A stretch of 64,000 nucleotides of DNA, taken from the NCBI RefSeq assembly GCF_000294775.2, contig NZ_CP015506.1:3943501-4007500 (forward strand), read 5' to 3'. This stretch comes from Cytobacillus oceanisediminis 2691 (GTDB lineage: Bacteria > Bacillota > Bacilli > Bacillales > Cytobacillaceae). Shown here one piece after another: positions 33,248 to 41,724 of the stretch. Position 1 is the stretch's first letter; each line of letters opens with the position of its first letter. Made by a program: the position numbers and the translations under genes. The notes under the pieces were generated by a model. It saw only the letters and a program-made list of their open reading frames with translations. It ran no database searches and was not told the origin of the DNA.

Positions 33248-34798
33248 TTATAGCGGGATATTTCCATGCTTTTTATGAGGCCTGCTTTCTTTTTTATTTC
33301 GCAGCATTTCAAGCGCCTGAATGATCTTGATTCTGGTTTCTCGCGGATCGATGACATCATCCACCATGCCTCGGCTTGCTGCCACATATGGATTGGCGAA
33401 CTTTTCTCTGTACTCCTCGATTTTTTGTGCCCTGGTAGCCTCAGGATCTTCACTATTCTGGATTTCCCTTGCAAAAATAATGTTGGCTGCACCTTGAGGA
33501 CCCATTACAGCTACTTCCGCATTCGGCCATGCAAATACAAGATCTGCGCCAATAGATTTACTGTTCAGGGCAACGTAGGCTCCTCCGAATGCTTTTCTTA
33601 AAATTACAGTAAGCTTTGGCACTGTTGCTTCTGAGTAAGCATAAAGAATCTTTGCGCCATGCCGTATGATCCCGCCATGCTCCTGTTTAACACCTGGGAA
33701 AAAGCCTGTAACGTCCTCAAATGTAATAAGGGGAATATTAAAGGAATCACAGAACCGGATAAACCTTGAAGCCTTATCGGAAGAATCAATATCAAGGCCT
33801 CCTGCCATTACCTTCGGCTGATTGCAGACAAGTCCCACCGTCTCACCCTTGATTCGGGCAAGCCCGACTACAATATTTTTAGCAAAGTCACGCTGTACCT
33901 CCATAAAAGTATCTTTATCCACTACCTGTTCAATGACTTTTCGGACGTCATATGGACGAAGGGCATCAAAAGGAATGGCGTCTGTGAGATCCGGACGGTA
34001 ATCATCGTCCTCATCCCGTTCTGACATTGGCGGTTTTTCCTCATTATTCTGCGGAAGGTAGCTTAACAGACTTCGTACCTGCTCAATAACTTCCTCTTCG
34101 GACTCGCCTCTAAAGTGTGCGTTTCCGCTGATTGTGTTATGCACACGGGCACCGCCCAAATCCTCCGGTGAAATTTTTTCCCCAGTAACCGTTTCGATTA
34201 CTTTTGGGCCAGTTATGAACATCTGGCTCGTCTTTTCCACCATGAAGACAAAATCCGTGATCGCTGGAGAATAAACCGCTCCGCCTGCACATGGCCCCAT
34301 AATGACAGAGATCTGCGGAATCACTCCTGAATAAATGGAATTCCGGTAGAAAATATGGCCGTACCCATCAAGGGAAACAACACCTTCCTGAATTCTGGCA
34401 CCGCCGGAATCATTCAAGCCTACAAATGGAGCCCCATTTTCAGCTGCCAAATCCATTACATTAGCAATTTTTTTTGCATGCATTTCCCCCAGGGCGCCGC
34501 CAAAAACAGTAAAGTCCTGGGAAAATAAGAAGATAGGACGTCCGTTGACTTTACCATAGCCAGTTACAACACCATCGCCAGGGCCTTTTTGGTTTTCCAA
34601 TCCAAAATCCGTGCTGCGGTGCTCAATAAATGGATTCAGCTCAACGAATGTGCCCGGGTCAACTAATAAATCGATTCGTTCACGGGCAGTCAGCTTCCCT
34701 TTTTCATGCTGTTTTTGTATACGCTCATCCCCTCCGCCAAGTTCGACTTCCCTGCGGCGGTCGTATAACTCATTTATTTTCTCATAGATGTCTGCCAT
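33248..34798 (-). CDS. pccB: Propionyl-CoA carboxylase beta subunit (carboxyltransferase), YqjD
   Basis: A 516-residue carboxyltransferase. The two crotonase-like halves are clear: the N-half acyl-CoA site GLNDSGGARIQEGVVSLDGY and MGPCAGGAVYSPAITDFVFM (about 115-175), and the C-half biotin site VTGFFPGVKQEHGGIIRHGA with LRKAFGGAYVALNSKSIGAD (about 365-420). It moves CO2 from carboxybiotin to propionyl-CoA, giving methylmalonyl-CoA. It follows the epimerase gene by three bases. The biotin carboxylase/BCCP subunit is not in the window. Acetyl- or methylcrotonyl-CoA as substrate is less likely given the neighbours. Confidence 0.88.
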   Translation of the reverse strand: MADIYEKINELYDRRREVELGGGDERIQKQHEKGKLTARERIDLLVDPGTFVELNPFIEHRSTDFGLENQKGPGDGVVTGYGKVNGRPIFLFSQDFTVFGGALGEMHAKKIANVMDLAAENGAPFVGLNDSGGARIQEGVVSLDGYGHIFYRNSIYSGVIPQISVIMGPCAGGAVYSPAITDFVFMVEKTSQMFITGPKVIETVTGEKISPEDLGGARVHNTISGNAHFRGESEEEVIEQVRSLLSYLPQNNEEKPPMSERDEDDDYRPDLTDAIPFDALRPYDVRKVIEQVVDKDTFMEVQRDFAKNIVVGLARIKGETVGLVCNQPKVMAGGLDIDSSDKASRFIRFCDSFNIPLITFEDVTGFFPGVKQEHGGIIRHGAKILYAYSEATVPKLTVILRKAFGGAYVALNSKSIGADLVFAWPNAEVAVMGPQGAANIIFAREIQNSEDPEATRAQKIEEYREKFANPYVAASRGMVDDVIDPRETRIKIIQALEMLRNKKESRPHKKHGNIPL

Positions 34799-34801
34799 GC
34801 T

Positions 34802-35212
34802 TTATTTCAATCCTTTCTTTTCACAAAATTCATATAATATGCCACCTGTTGATTTCGGGTGCATAAAGGCTACCTGGGCACCGCCAGCACCAATCTTCGG
34901 TTCATTCTGCAGCATCCTGATGCCCTGTTCCTTCATTTGATTAATGCGTTCCTGTATACTGTCAACACCTAATGCTACATGATGAAGACCTTCGCCTCGC
35001 TTCTCTATAAACTTGGCAATTGGACTTTCTTCACTTGTCGGCTCAAGCAGCTCAAGTTTCGTTTCCCCTGCTTTAATAAAAGCAACCTTTACTCCTTGGC
35101 TGTCCACTTCCTCAATTCCGAGAAATTCAAGCTGAAGCACTTCAATATAAAATGGAAGCGCTTCATCAAGAGACCTGACAGCGATACCTATATGGTCCAC
35201 CTTCTTGATCAT
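34802..35212 (-). CDS. mce: Methylmalonyl-CoA epimerase
   Basis: A 136-residue VOC-fold enzyme interconverting (S)- and (R)-methylmalonyl-CoA. KVDHIGIAVRSLDEALPFYI opens the first module with its metal His, and GEGLHHVALGVDSIQERINQ carries the second (about 74-93). AFMHPKSTGGILYEFCEK ends the protein with the third ligand, Glu. This pattern is that of the family. GAGGAGGAAAACAT precedes the ATG. It forms an operon with pccB and supplies the mutase encoded 6-10 kb away. Confidence 0.93.
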   Translation of the reverse strand: MIKKVDHIGIAVRSLDEALPFYIEVLQLEFLGIEEVDSQGVKVAFIKAGETKLELLEPTSEESPIAKFIEKRGEGLHHVALGVDSIQERINQMKEQGIRMLQNEPKIGAGGAQVAFMHPKSTGGILYEFCEKKGLK

Positions 35213-35391
35213 ATGTTTTCCTCCTCATGGATGTCGGAATTTATCAATTTCCCGCAGAATGCGGGCATATTTTGGGTCTATTATTTAAATATTCGTTAAA
35301 AATGTCGAAAATCCTTTTAAAAATTGAGCGGTTGTTCAATTTGAAGATTCTTAGTAAAATAATAGTAAGAATTGGAACGAGGAGGAATAGA

Positions 35392-35487
35392 ATGTCAAAT
35401 AAGAAAATGACAAAAGTGATTGTTTATTTAATGATATTTGCAATGCTCGCATCTACCCTCATTATGGGGATGTCGATGTTTTTATAA
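35392..35487 (+). CDS. prli42: Prli42-type mini membrane protein (31 aa)
   Basis: A 31-residue peptide starting MSNKKMTKVIVYLMIFAMLA: a short basic head (about 1-8), then one membrane helix ending GMSMFL. This is the pattern of Prli42, which in Listeria anchors stressosomes to the membrane through RsbR and is conserved across Firmicutes. GAGGAGG is 6-7 bases before the ATG and a terminator lies just beyond, so it is a genuine gene rather than the longer frame from 35227. Stressosome function is carried over from the family. Confidence 0.8.
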   Translation: MSNKKMTKVIVYLMIFAMLASTLIMGMSMFL

Positions 35488-35510
35488 CAGAAATTATGTA
35501 GACTTTTTCA

Positions 35511-35546
35511 GCTGCTGCGGAGGGCAATTCCGGGCAGCTTTTTTTT
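35511..35546 (+). terminator. Terminator after prli42
   Basis: AGCTGC and GCAGCT close a stem around a GC-rich loop containing gga..tcc pairs, followed by TTTTTTTT. Confidence 0.8.
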
Positions 35547-35696
35547 CTGGCATGAATTTTTCTTATGTTCTATTTTTTAATCAGCATATTCTCAATTTAC
35601 CTAACATGCATACCATTTTATTTTACTTCTTAAACGCTCTGCAATGCATAAAAAAACTGCATCCATTCAGATGCAGCTAATTATTATTTCAAAGGA

Positions 35697-36218
35697 TCAT
35701 TTTTTTATTGCCCCGTACTCTCTTCCAAGTTCATCAAAATTTTTTGGGGAGCTGACAACTAAAATTTTCGTACCAACCGGTACAGATTCATATAACGACT
35801 CGACTGCTTCATTCTGCAATCTAATGCATCCATTTGAGACGTACCTGCCGATGGATGCAGGGTCGTTCGTACCGTGAATCCCATAAATCCTTCCATCTGT
35901 ATCCTCTGCGTCAAATCCAATCCATCTAGTCCCGAGTGGATTACGTGGGTCACCGCCCTTAATATCCTTTTTCCTGTAATAAGGATTAGCTGCCTTAACA
36001 GTGACAGTGAACATCCCTTCAGGTGTAAGATCATCGGTTTTCCCGGTTGCAGCTGTGATTACACTTTGTACTTTATGATCATGAATAAACGCGACTTCAT
36101 TTGTCTGTTTATTGACAATTAAAAATGGATCTCCGGGCAGCGGGTTGGGTCCCAATGGCCAGATTGGGGAAAATGAAAAAAACATGATGGCCGCTGCAGC
36201 AAACTTCAGCATGATCAT
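35697..36218 (-). CDS. L,D-transpeptidase (YkuD domain), exported
   Basis: A 173-residue exported protein. An N-terminal hydrophobic segment (about 3-20) serves as signal or anchor. The YkuD catalytic motif is complete: His in YGIHGTNDPASIGRYVSNGC with the nucleophile Cys in SNGCIRLQNEAV (near 130). Such enzymes make 3-3 crosslinks in peptidoglycan or act during spore-wall building. There is no separate LysM domain. GGAGCG precedes the ATG. It follows the yqjA-type gene on the same strand with a 21-base gap. Confidence 0.88.
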   Translation of the reverse strand: MIMLKFAAAAIMFFSFSPIWPLGPNPLPGDPFLIVNKQTNEVAFIHDHKVQSVITAATGKTDDLTPEGMFTVTVKAANPYYRKKDIKGGDPRNPLGTRWIGFDAEDTDGRIYGIHGTNDPASIGRYVSNGCIRLQNEAVESLYESVPVGTKILVVSSPKNFDELGREYGAIKK

Positions 36219-36239
36219 TCACGCTCCAATTCCTTTTCC

Positions 36240-37232
36240 TTAGTTTGCTTCTGCTGTCCGGTCTTGATTCATTTCCCTATCCTTTAATCCTTTAAAAGAG
36301 CTTTTTATAATTAAATACTGTTCCATTTCTTTTACAAAGTGAAGCAGCGCAGCCCGTGCCTCAAATTCCTCTCTTGTCTTGGGGAGCTCCATATTTTCAA
36401 AGGAAACTCTCATTCTGTATAATTTATCCAGAAATTGAATGGCCGTATTCCCTGGATGAATGTGGTCCGATAGCTCCTCAATAAAATCAGCAATCATCTC
36501 CCCCTGTTCAACAGGCAGGGCTATGGACGTTACGCTTGGAAGAACACGCTCAATAATCTCGAATTGCTTTTCCCTCATTTTAAAATAGTGATAATATAAG
36601 TTATCATTCCTTCGGAAGTGGTTTTCGACATCTCTGAAGGCCAATGTTTTTGCCTTATCGATTAATTCCATCGTTTCAGTGATTTCTCTGCCATCCCAGC
36701 TGCTTTCATGTGTACGCAAATACTTCACGATTTCATCAAAGATAATCTTAAAGTTATCTTCTATCTCGAGCCTATACTCCTTAAGCTTCGATTCCAGACT
36801 TGGCATATAGAGGTTTGCGATGAGCGCCACACCAATTCCGACAGTAATAATGCCCAGCTCATTCAGCAGGAGTTCCTTTGAAACTTCCCCTGCTGAATAA
36901 ATATGCAGAATAATAACGGAGCTTGTCACAATACCATCGCTGGCCCTTAACATGACAGCTGCGGGAATAAAAAACAAAAGCAGCAGTCCTATTACAAGCG
37001 GATGATAGGCAATCCCCTCAAAGAACAAGGAAGAAAACACCATTGCCATTAAGCATGCAAAAAAACGGTCCCATGAAGCTCGCAGAGATTTTTTCTTCGT
37101 TACTTTTATGCATAAAATAGTCAATATTCCTGCAGAGACAAAATTGTCAAGCTGCAGCATCTGTGCAATCATGATGCTAATGGAAGTTCCCACGGCAGTC
37201 TTGATTGTCCGGTAGCCAATTCTGTATTTCAT
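36240..37232 (-). CDS. yqjA: Aromatic-acid-exporter (FUSC/ArAE)-family membrane protein YqjA
   Basis: A 330-residue protein. The N-terminal half (about 1-145) holds several membrane segments of the ArAE_1 domain (GYRTIKTAVGTSISIMIAQM opens it), and the C-terminal half is a soluble helical domain of about 185 residues, the YqjA/DUF939 layout. A transport or efflux function is suggested by the family but the substrate is not known. It is upstream of the L,D-transpeptidase gene and downstream of artPQR, separated by a terminator. Confidence 0.82.
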   Translation of the reverse strand: MKYRIGYRTIKTAVGTSISIMIAQMLQLDNFVSAGILTILCIKVTKKKSLRASWDRFFACLMAMVFSSLFFEGIAYHPLVIGLLLLFFIPAAVMLRASDGIVTSSVIILHIYSAGEVSKELLLNELGIITVGIGVALIANLYMPSLESKLKEYRLEIEDNFKIIFDEIVKYLRTHESSWDGREITETMELIDKAKTLAFRDVENHFRRNDNLYYHYFKMREKQFEIIERVLPSVTSIALPVEQGEMIADFIEELSDHIHPGNTAIQFLDKLYRMRVSFENMELPKTREEFEARAALLHFVKEMEQYLIIKSSFKGLKDREMNQDRTAEAN

Positions 37233-37304
37233 ATAGTCAAACTCCTATATTCATTTGCCCGCACCTAAATTTAAAGAAGGCTGTTTGTTTTAAGAAAAGT
37301 GAAA

Positions 37305-37336
37305 GAGAAGATGATCCTTTTGACCATCTTCTCCCA
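37305..37336 (-). terminator. Terminator after artR
   Basis: On the minus strand GAGAAGATGG-tcaaaaggat-CATCTTCTC is followed by TTTCACTTTTCTT, close to the artR stop. Confidence 0.75.
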
Positions 37337-37349
37337 TAGCATATATCGA

Positions 37350-38072
37350 TTATAGCATTTTTTGCAAGAAATCCCTTGCACGTTCACTCTTAGGATTAGA
37401 AAAAAATTCTTTAGGTGAAGAATCCTCTACAAGCACGCCGCCATCCAGGAAAAGCACCCTGTCTGCCACTTCACGGGCAAATCCCATTTCATGGGTAACA
37501 ATCGCCATTGTCATGCCTGTATGGGCTAAATTTTTCATAACGTCCAGTACTTCTTTCACCATTTCCGGGTCAAGAGCGGATGTGGGCTCATCAAACAGCA
37601 TGACATCAGGTTTCATAGCAAGAGCTCTGGATATCGCAACCCTTTGCTTCTGTCCCCCGGATAACCGATTTGGATATTCGTAGGCTTTGGCCGATAATCC
37701 GACCTTCTCCAAAAGCTCGAGCCCTGTTTTCTCAGCTTCCGATTTCGAAACTCCCTTAACCTTCATTGGTGCATAGGTCAGGTTTTGAAGAACCGTTTTG
37801 TGCGGAAATAAATGAAAATGCTGAAAAACCATTCCCACATCTTGGCGCACTTTCATAATGTTTGTGCCCTTATCCGTAATGTCCTGCCCGTTAATCATGA
37901 TCCTGCCATCTGTAGGCACTTCCAGGAGATTGATGCAGCGCAGCAATGTTGACTTGCCGGAACCGGATGGACCAATAATAGCTACTACTTCGCCATCTTG
38001 AATACTGGTTGAAATTCCTTTAAGAACTTCAAGTTTACCGAAATGTTTATGCAAATTTTCCACTTTAATCAC
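37350..38072 (-). CDS. artR: Arginine ABC transporter, ATP-binding protein ArtR (YqiZ)
   Basis: A 240-residue ATPase of the polar-amino-acid ABC group. Walker A is [13 protein letters not shown] (about 33-45), the Q-loop is [11 protein letters not shown], the signature [16 protein letters not shown], Walker [16 protein letters not shown] and the switch His [11 protein letters not shown]. It starts with GTG at 38070-38072, overlapping the end of artQ by eight bases, so translation is coupled. With ArtP and ArtQ it imports arginine and probably other basic amino acids. Confidence 0.93.
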   Translation of the reverse strand: MIKVENLHKHFGKLEVLKGISTSIQDGEVVAIIGPSGSGKSTLLRCINLLEVPTDGRIMINGQDITDKGTNIMKVRQDVGMVFQHFHLFPHKTVLQNLTYAPMKVKGVSKSEAEKTGLELLEKVGLSAKAYEYPNRLSGGQKQRVAISRALAMKPDVMLFDEPTSALDPEMVKEVLDVMKNLAHTGMTMAIVTHEMGFAREVADRVLFLDGGVLVEDSSPKEFFSNPKSERARDFLQKML

Positions 38073-38724
38073 TGCGTCTCATTCTCCTTTCAATCCCTTT
38101 TCCAAGCACAGTCAGGATCATTACCATAATGTAATAGATAAGCCCGGCAATCAGTATTGGTTCAAAGTAGGAAAACTTTTCGCCTCCCACGATGTAAGCC
38201 CGGCGCATCACGTCTGTTACCCCAATAACTGTTACGATTGCAGATTCTTTTGTAAGGGTAATAAACTCGTTCATCAAAGCAGGCAAAATGTTTTTCATCG
38301 CCTGCGGGAGAATAATATCCATCATGGCCGGCCTATATGGGACACCTAAAGCCATGGCCGCTTCACTTTGGCCCTTATCAACAGCCAGGATGCCTGCCCG
38401 GATAATCTCCGAAATATAGGCAGCTGAGTTTAGTCCAAATGACAGGACGGCAGCTGTTGACGGATCAATTTTATACCCGATCAGCTGGGGCGATCCATAA
38501 TAAATGAGCATCAGCTGAAGAACAAGAGGTGTTCCTCTAAAAACGGATGTATAGGCATCTGCTATCCACCCAAGAATTTTAAATCTGCTGATTTTAAAGA
38601 ATGATAGAATAATGCCTAATACAAAACCCAATATGCCTGCCATAGAAACTATTTGTAGCGTAACGCCAATGCCTTTAAGTATATATGGAAGGGAGGGAAC
38701 GAACTGCTGAAAATCCAGATTCAC
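38065..38724 (-). CDS. artQ: Arginine ABC transporter, permease ArtQ (YqiY)
   Basis: A 219-residue permease of the HisM/GlnP type with about five membrane helices. The EAA loop is seen in [20 protein letters not shown] followed by [17 protein letters not shown] (about 130-165), which contacts ArtR. The GTG start at 38722-38724 follows GAGAGGATGG. It lies between artP and artR. A hairpin in the artP-artQ gap may reduce read-through, so the binding protein is made in excess. Confidence 0.92.
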   Translation of the reverse strand: MNLDFQQFVPSLPYILKGIGVTLQIVSMAGILGFVLGIILSFFKISRFKILGWIADAYTSVFRGTPLVLQLMLIYYGSPQLIGYKIDPSTAAVLSFGLNSAAYISEIIRAGILAVDKGQSEAAMALGVPYRPAMMDIILPQAMKNILPALMNEFITLTKESAIVTVIGVTDVMRRAYIVGGEKFSYFEPILIAGLIYYIMVMILTVLGKGIERRMRRSD

Positions 38725-38784
38725 TATCTTTCCATCCTCTCTCTATAAATAGTTTACTAGTTTCCAAGAAGAATAAAGCGTCCA

Positions 38785-38815
38785 AAGGAAAATATGCCTT
38801 GGACGCCAATTCCCA
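38785..38815 (-). terminator. Hairpin between artP and artQ (partial terminator or mRNA stabiliser)
   Basis: GGCGTCCAAGGCATATTTTC continuing CTTTGGACGC forms an eight-pair stem (GCGTCCAA/TTGGACGC) followed on the minus strand by TTTATTCTTCTTGG, an imperfect T-run. It sits inside the operon right after the binding-protein gene. Confidence 0.65.
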
Positions 38816-38821
38816 GCGGAA

Positions 38822-39613
38822 TTATTTGTTATCAAACCATTTTACGATCAGGTCTTCCAATTCACCGTTTTCTTTCATCTTCACAAGCTCTGCATTAAAT
38901 TTCTCAGTTAATTCGCTGCCTTTTGGAAAAGCCATGGCAGAACCTGCCTCCGCTTCAGCTTCTTCGATCGTAAAACCGGCAAGATCTTCATTTTTTTCAA
39001 AGTATCCTTTTGCAACAATATCTTCAATCATGGCAGCATCAAAACGGTCTGCCATAATTTCCTGAATCAATTCAGGGATGCGGTTGCGGTTTTCTACTTT
39101 CATATCAACTGTCTCACCAATTTCTTCTGCTTTATCAGCCTGAATAGAGGCAAGCTGCACACCTAAAGTTTTGCCGTTCAAATCTTCCAATGACTCAATT
39201 CCGCTTCCTTTTTTCGAAACGATCATATGACTGGCTGTATAATATACATCACTGAAATCAACGTTTTGCTTGCGCTCTTCAGTAGGTGTCATCCCCGAAA
39301 GAACAAAATCGACCTGGTTAGTTTCCAATGCAGGAATCAGTCCGTTAAAGTCCATATCCTTCACTTGTATCTCATAACCCAATTTTTCAGCGATCGCTTT
39401 GGCCAAATCCACATCAAAACCGATGATTTCTTCCCCTTTTGCGGAATCTACATATTCAAATGGCGGATAATCAGCTGATGTACCCATAGTTAATACTTTT
39501 TTATCTGAGTTTTCCCCTGAGCCGCTTCCAGTGCTGGCTTCTTCACTTGTGCCGCATGCAGCTAATACGCCAACTAAAAGTATGCTTAAAGCAAACATGA
39601 TGACTTTTTTCAT
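38822..39613 (-). CDS. artP: Arginine ABC transporter, substrate-binding lipoprotein ArtP (YqiX)
   Basis: A 263-residue extracellular binding protein. The signal peptide ends in the lipobox LAAC (Cys at about 20), followed by a Ser/Gly-rich linker. The type 3 periplasmic-binding domain shows ADYPPFEYVDSAKGEEIIGF then DVDLAKAIAEKLGY (about 46-80), and the later DFVLSGMTPTEERKQNVDFS signature. GGGGGAAAC precedes the ATG. It is the first gene of artPQR and is preceded by an ARG box, in line with AhrC repression of yqiXYZ known in B. subtilis. Confidence 0.92.
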   Translation of the reverse strand: MKKVIMFALSILLVGVLAACGTSEEASTGSGSGENSDKKVLTMGTSADYPPFEYVDSAKGEEIIGFDVDLAKAIAEKLGYEIQVKDMDFNGLIPALETNQVDFVLSGMTPTEERKQNVDFSDVYYTASHMIVSKKGSGIESLEDLNGKTLGVQLASIQADKAEEIGETVDMKVENRNRIPELIQEIMADRFDAAMIEDIVAKGYFEKNEDLAGFTIEEAEAEAGSAMAFPKGSELTEKFNAELVKMKENGELEDLIVKWFDNK

Positions 39614-39656
39614 TTTAGTTTCCCCCTATAAAATATGAATAATCTCTGCATAACTA

Positions 39657-39670
39657 TTAATAAATATTCA
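39657..39670 (-). promoter_or_regulatory. ARG box (AhrC operator) upstream of artP
   Basis: On the minus strand TGAATATTTATTAA matches the ArgR/AhrC box TGAAT-WWWW-ATTCA at 13 of 14 positions, about 44 bases before the artP start. A second half-site TATGAATAA lies nearer the gene. The regulator AhrC is encoded at 62.0-62.5 kb. Confidence 0.6.
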
Positions 39671-39757
39671 CTAAAATGAATTTTAACAGATTTTTATATT
39701 TATGCAATAAGATTTTTAAATATTTATTAGAAGTTTAATTATTCAGATAAATGGACA

Positions 39758-39788
39758 TAAAAAAAGTCCCGTAATTCGGGACTTTTAC
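39758..39788 (-). terminator. Terminator after brxB
   Basis: On the minus strand AAAAGTCCC-gaattac-GGGACTTTTTTTA. It lies beyond the repeat copy that follows brxB. Confidence 0.85.
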
Positions 39789-39849
39789 TGGAGAAATAAA
39801 AAAGAAAACTTTGAACGTCGAAAAACTATCTAGTTCCAAAAGGAATACT

Positions 39850-39938
39850 TCGACAGCTTTACATCGCACGACCGAAAGCGGCAGCTTTTGGGAGGAAGTG
39901 GCGTTCCTTCGCGAGCAAGGCGCTTCCGCTTTTCCTGT
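39850..39938 (-). repeat. Dispersed modular repeat, family 2, copy 4 (reverse orientation)
   Basis: Reading the minus strand: GAAAAGCGGAAGCGCCTTGC, TCGCGAAGGAACGCC, ACTTCCTCCCAAAAGCTGCC and GCTTTCGGTCGTGCGATG, matching the first half of the copy at 22978-23168 block by block. It directly abuts the brxB stop codon and lies before its terminator, so it is in the 3' untranslated region. Confidence 0.75.
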
Positions 39939-40376
39939 TTAAAGCTCTTCGCAATATTTCTCAAAGGTATCCTGCAGTTTTTGAACAACAGCCATTGGCT
40001 CATGGCCTTCAATTTCATGGCGCTCGATCATCGTGCATAATTCTCCGTCTTTAAGAAGAGCAAAAGATGGTGATGATGGCGGATAGCCGGTAAAATAAGA
40101 TCTTGCTTTTTCGGTTGCTTCTTTGTCCTGGCCGGCAAATACAGTAACCAAATGGTCAGGGCGCTTATCATAATGCAGAGAATGCATGGCAGCAGGGCGG
40201 GCAATTCCGCCTGCACATCCGCAGACTGAGTTCACCATTACAAGTGTGGTGCCTTTTTTATTAAGGGCTTCATCCACTTCCTCCGGTGTAGTTAATTCTG
40301 TATAGCCGGCATGCACGATTTCCTGGCGTGCCTGCCTTACAACATCATTCATAAATAAATTGAAATCCATATTCAT
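39939..40376 (-). CDS. brxB: Bacilliredoxin BrxB (YqiW/YphP family)
   Basis: A 145-residue thiol protein that removes bacillithiol from mixed disulfides on proteins after oxidative stress. The active site CGC motif is in [16 protein letters not shown] (about 49-64), the hallmark of BrxA/Brx[21 protein letters not shown] and the Glu-rich end also fit the family. AAGGAGCGATGATC precedes the ATG. Both paralogues, BrxA (YphP) and BrxB (YqiW), have this motif; the position beside the art and bkd genes favours YqiW. Confidence 0.9.
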   Translation of the reverse strand: MNMDFNLFMNDVVRQARQEIVHAGYTELTTPEEVDEALNKKGTTLVMVNSVCGCAGGIARPAAMHSLHYDKRPDHLVTVFAGQDKEATEKARSYFTGYPPSSPSFALLKDGELCTMIERHEIEGHEPMAVVQKLQDTFEKYCEEL

Positions 40377-40475
40377 AGATCATCGCTCCTTATGCTGATT
40401 AATCTTTTTCACTATATACATAATACCAATACAAGAACAAAATTTACAATCAAGTCATTTTTTTGAATAAAAAAG

Positions 40476-40505
40476 TTTAGCATCTGGGTTATGGGGGAAA
40501 GATAA
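40476..40505 (+). promoter_or_regulatory. Candidate stress or forespore promoter (sigma-B or sigma-F type) for a small RNA
   Basis: GTTTAG at 40476-40481 and GGGAAG at 40496-40501, 14 bases apart, resemble sigma-B (GTTTAA, N12-15, GGGWAT). The same bases also fit sigma-F (GYWTA, N15, GGNNANANTR) with about one mismatch. No sigma-A promoter fits as well. It points toward the terminator at 40550-40577. Confidence 0.35.
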
Positions 40506-40506
40506 A

Positions 40507-40578
40507 ACTACAGCTAGATCCATACCCCTAAACTCCCTAGATTCGCCAGTGCCCACAAGGCACTGGCCATTTTTTTTT
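40507..40578 (+). ncRNA. Candidate small RNA of about 70 nt with C-rich unpaired segment
   Basis: Between two minus-strand genes the plus strand carries a promoter-like pair, then about 45 bases containing CATACCCCTAAACTCCCTAG without an ORF, then the strong stem CCAGTGCC-cacaa-GGCACTGG and eight T residues. The stem has no T-run on the minus strand, so it terminates a plus-strand transcript. C-rich single-stranded stretches are typical of trans-acting sRNAs that pair with Shine-Dalgarno sequences. The identity is unknown; transcription is inferred. Confidence 0.4.
40550..40577 (+). terminator. Orphan plus-strand terminator
   Basis: CCAGTGCC-cacaa-GGCACTGG-cca followed by TTTTTTTT, pointing in the plus direction where no coding gene precedes it for 5 kb. 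Confidence 0.75.
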
Positions 40579-40608
40579 CAGGAAAAGCTGCCCTGTTGAA
40601 GGACAGCT

Positions 40609-41724
40609 TCATTTCGAATAGACATTAAACAATTCTTCCACTGCAGATGTAACCGTCCTGTTTCCTGAGATAACCTCATTTTCGATTTTCGGAAGGAGCG
40701 GCTTAATGGCAGGATGATAAAAAAAGCTGAATTGAAGCTGATCCAGGATCATGGAATGGATCCATTGTTTTGTCTGGAGTCTTCTTCTTTCCTCAAATAC
40801 ACCTGAAGATTTTGCAGTATCTTCGAACGTTTTGATCACTTTCCATATCTCAGGGATGCCCTCGTTCAAAACAGAAGAGCAGGTGTAGGCTCTGGTTTGC
40901 CATCCCTTTGTAGCAGGCTGGAGAAAGTGAAGTATACGGTTATACTCTGCTTTTGTTTTCTCAGCTAATTTTTTGTTGCTTCCATCGGCTTTGTTGACAA
41001 TTACCGCATCAGCCAGTTCCATAATGCCTTTTTTCATTCCCTGCAATTCATCGCCAGCCCCTGTCAGCGTTAATAGCATAAAAAAGTCCACCATGTCCCT
41101 GACAATGACTTCACTTTGTCCCACACCAACTGTTTCAACCAGAATAACATCAAAGCCTGCCGCTTCACACAGCAGCATGGTCTCTCTCGTTTTCCGGTGA
41201 ACTCCACCCAATTTTCCTGCAGAAGGTGAAGGTCTTATGAATGCCCGGGGATTTCTGGAAAGCTGCTCCATCCTTGTTTTATCGCCAAGGATGCTGCCGC
41301 CGCTCAAGCTGGAGCTCGGATCGACCGCAAGCACCGCTACTTTTAACCCTAAATCACATAAGTATGTCCCAAAAGATTCAATGAACGTGCTCTTTCCTGC
41401 TCCCGGCACTCCTGTTATCCCAATCCTAAGCGATTGTCCTGAATGGGGCAAAAGTTTGTGCAGGATTTCCTGTGCATGGCGAAAATGATGTTCAGCGTTA
41501 CTTTCAATCAGAGTGATCGCTCTGGCAAGCAGACCTCTGCTGCCATTCAAAATGCCTTCTTCAAGAACGTTTAGATCAGGGAGGGAGGCAGATTTTTTTT
41601 GAAACCTGCCTTTTTTCTCAAATTTCAGCTCCGGCTCGCCTGTATCCACACCACCGCGCACAATGCTTGTAAAATTATCTGCCTTTTCTTCATCAAACCA
41701 TTCCGGTTTCTTATCCTCAGTCAT
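40609..41724 (-). CDS. meaB: Methylmalonyl-CoA mutase-associated GTPase MeaB (ArgK family)
   Basis: A 371-residue G3E-family GTPase that chaperones cobalamin loading and protects methylmalonyl-CoA mutase. The P-loop is GITGVPGAGKSTFIES (about 98-113); VLAVDPSSSLSGGSILGDKT, VILVETVGVGQSE (Walker B/G3) and VNKADGSNKKLA (NKAD, base specificity) follow. The ATG follows directly on the mutB stop (TAA ATG) with GGAAGTGA inside mutB, so it is coupled. Older databases call this family ArgK, but the linkage to mutAB shows the mutase role. Confidence 0.94.
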   Translation of the reverse strand: MTEDKKPEWFDEEKADNFTSIVRGGVDTGEPELKFEKKGRFQKKSASLPDLNVLEEGILNGSRGLLARAITLIESNAEHHFRHAQEILHKLLPHSGQSLRIGITGVPGAGKSTFIESFGTYLCDLGLKVAVLAVDPSSSLSGGSILGDKTRMEQLSRNPRAFIRPSPSAGKLGGVHRKTRETMLLCEAAGFDVILVETVGVGQSEVIVRDMVDFFMLLTLTGAGDELQGMKKGIMELADAVIVNKADGSNKKLAEKTKAEYNRILHFLQPATKGWQTRAYTCSSVLNEGIPEIWKVIKTFEDTAKSSGVFEERRRLQTKQWIHSMILDQLQFSFFYHPAIKPLLPKIENEVISGNRTVTSAVEELFNVYSK

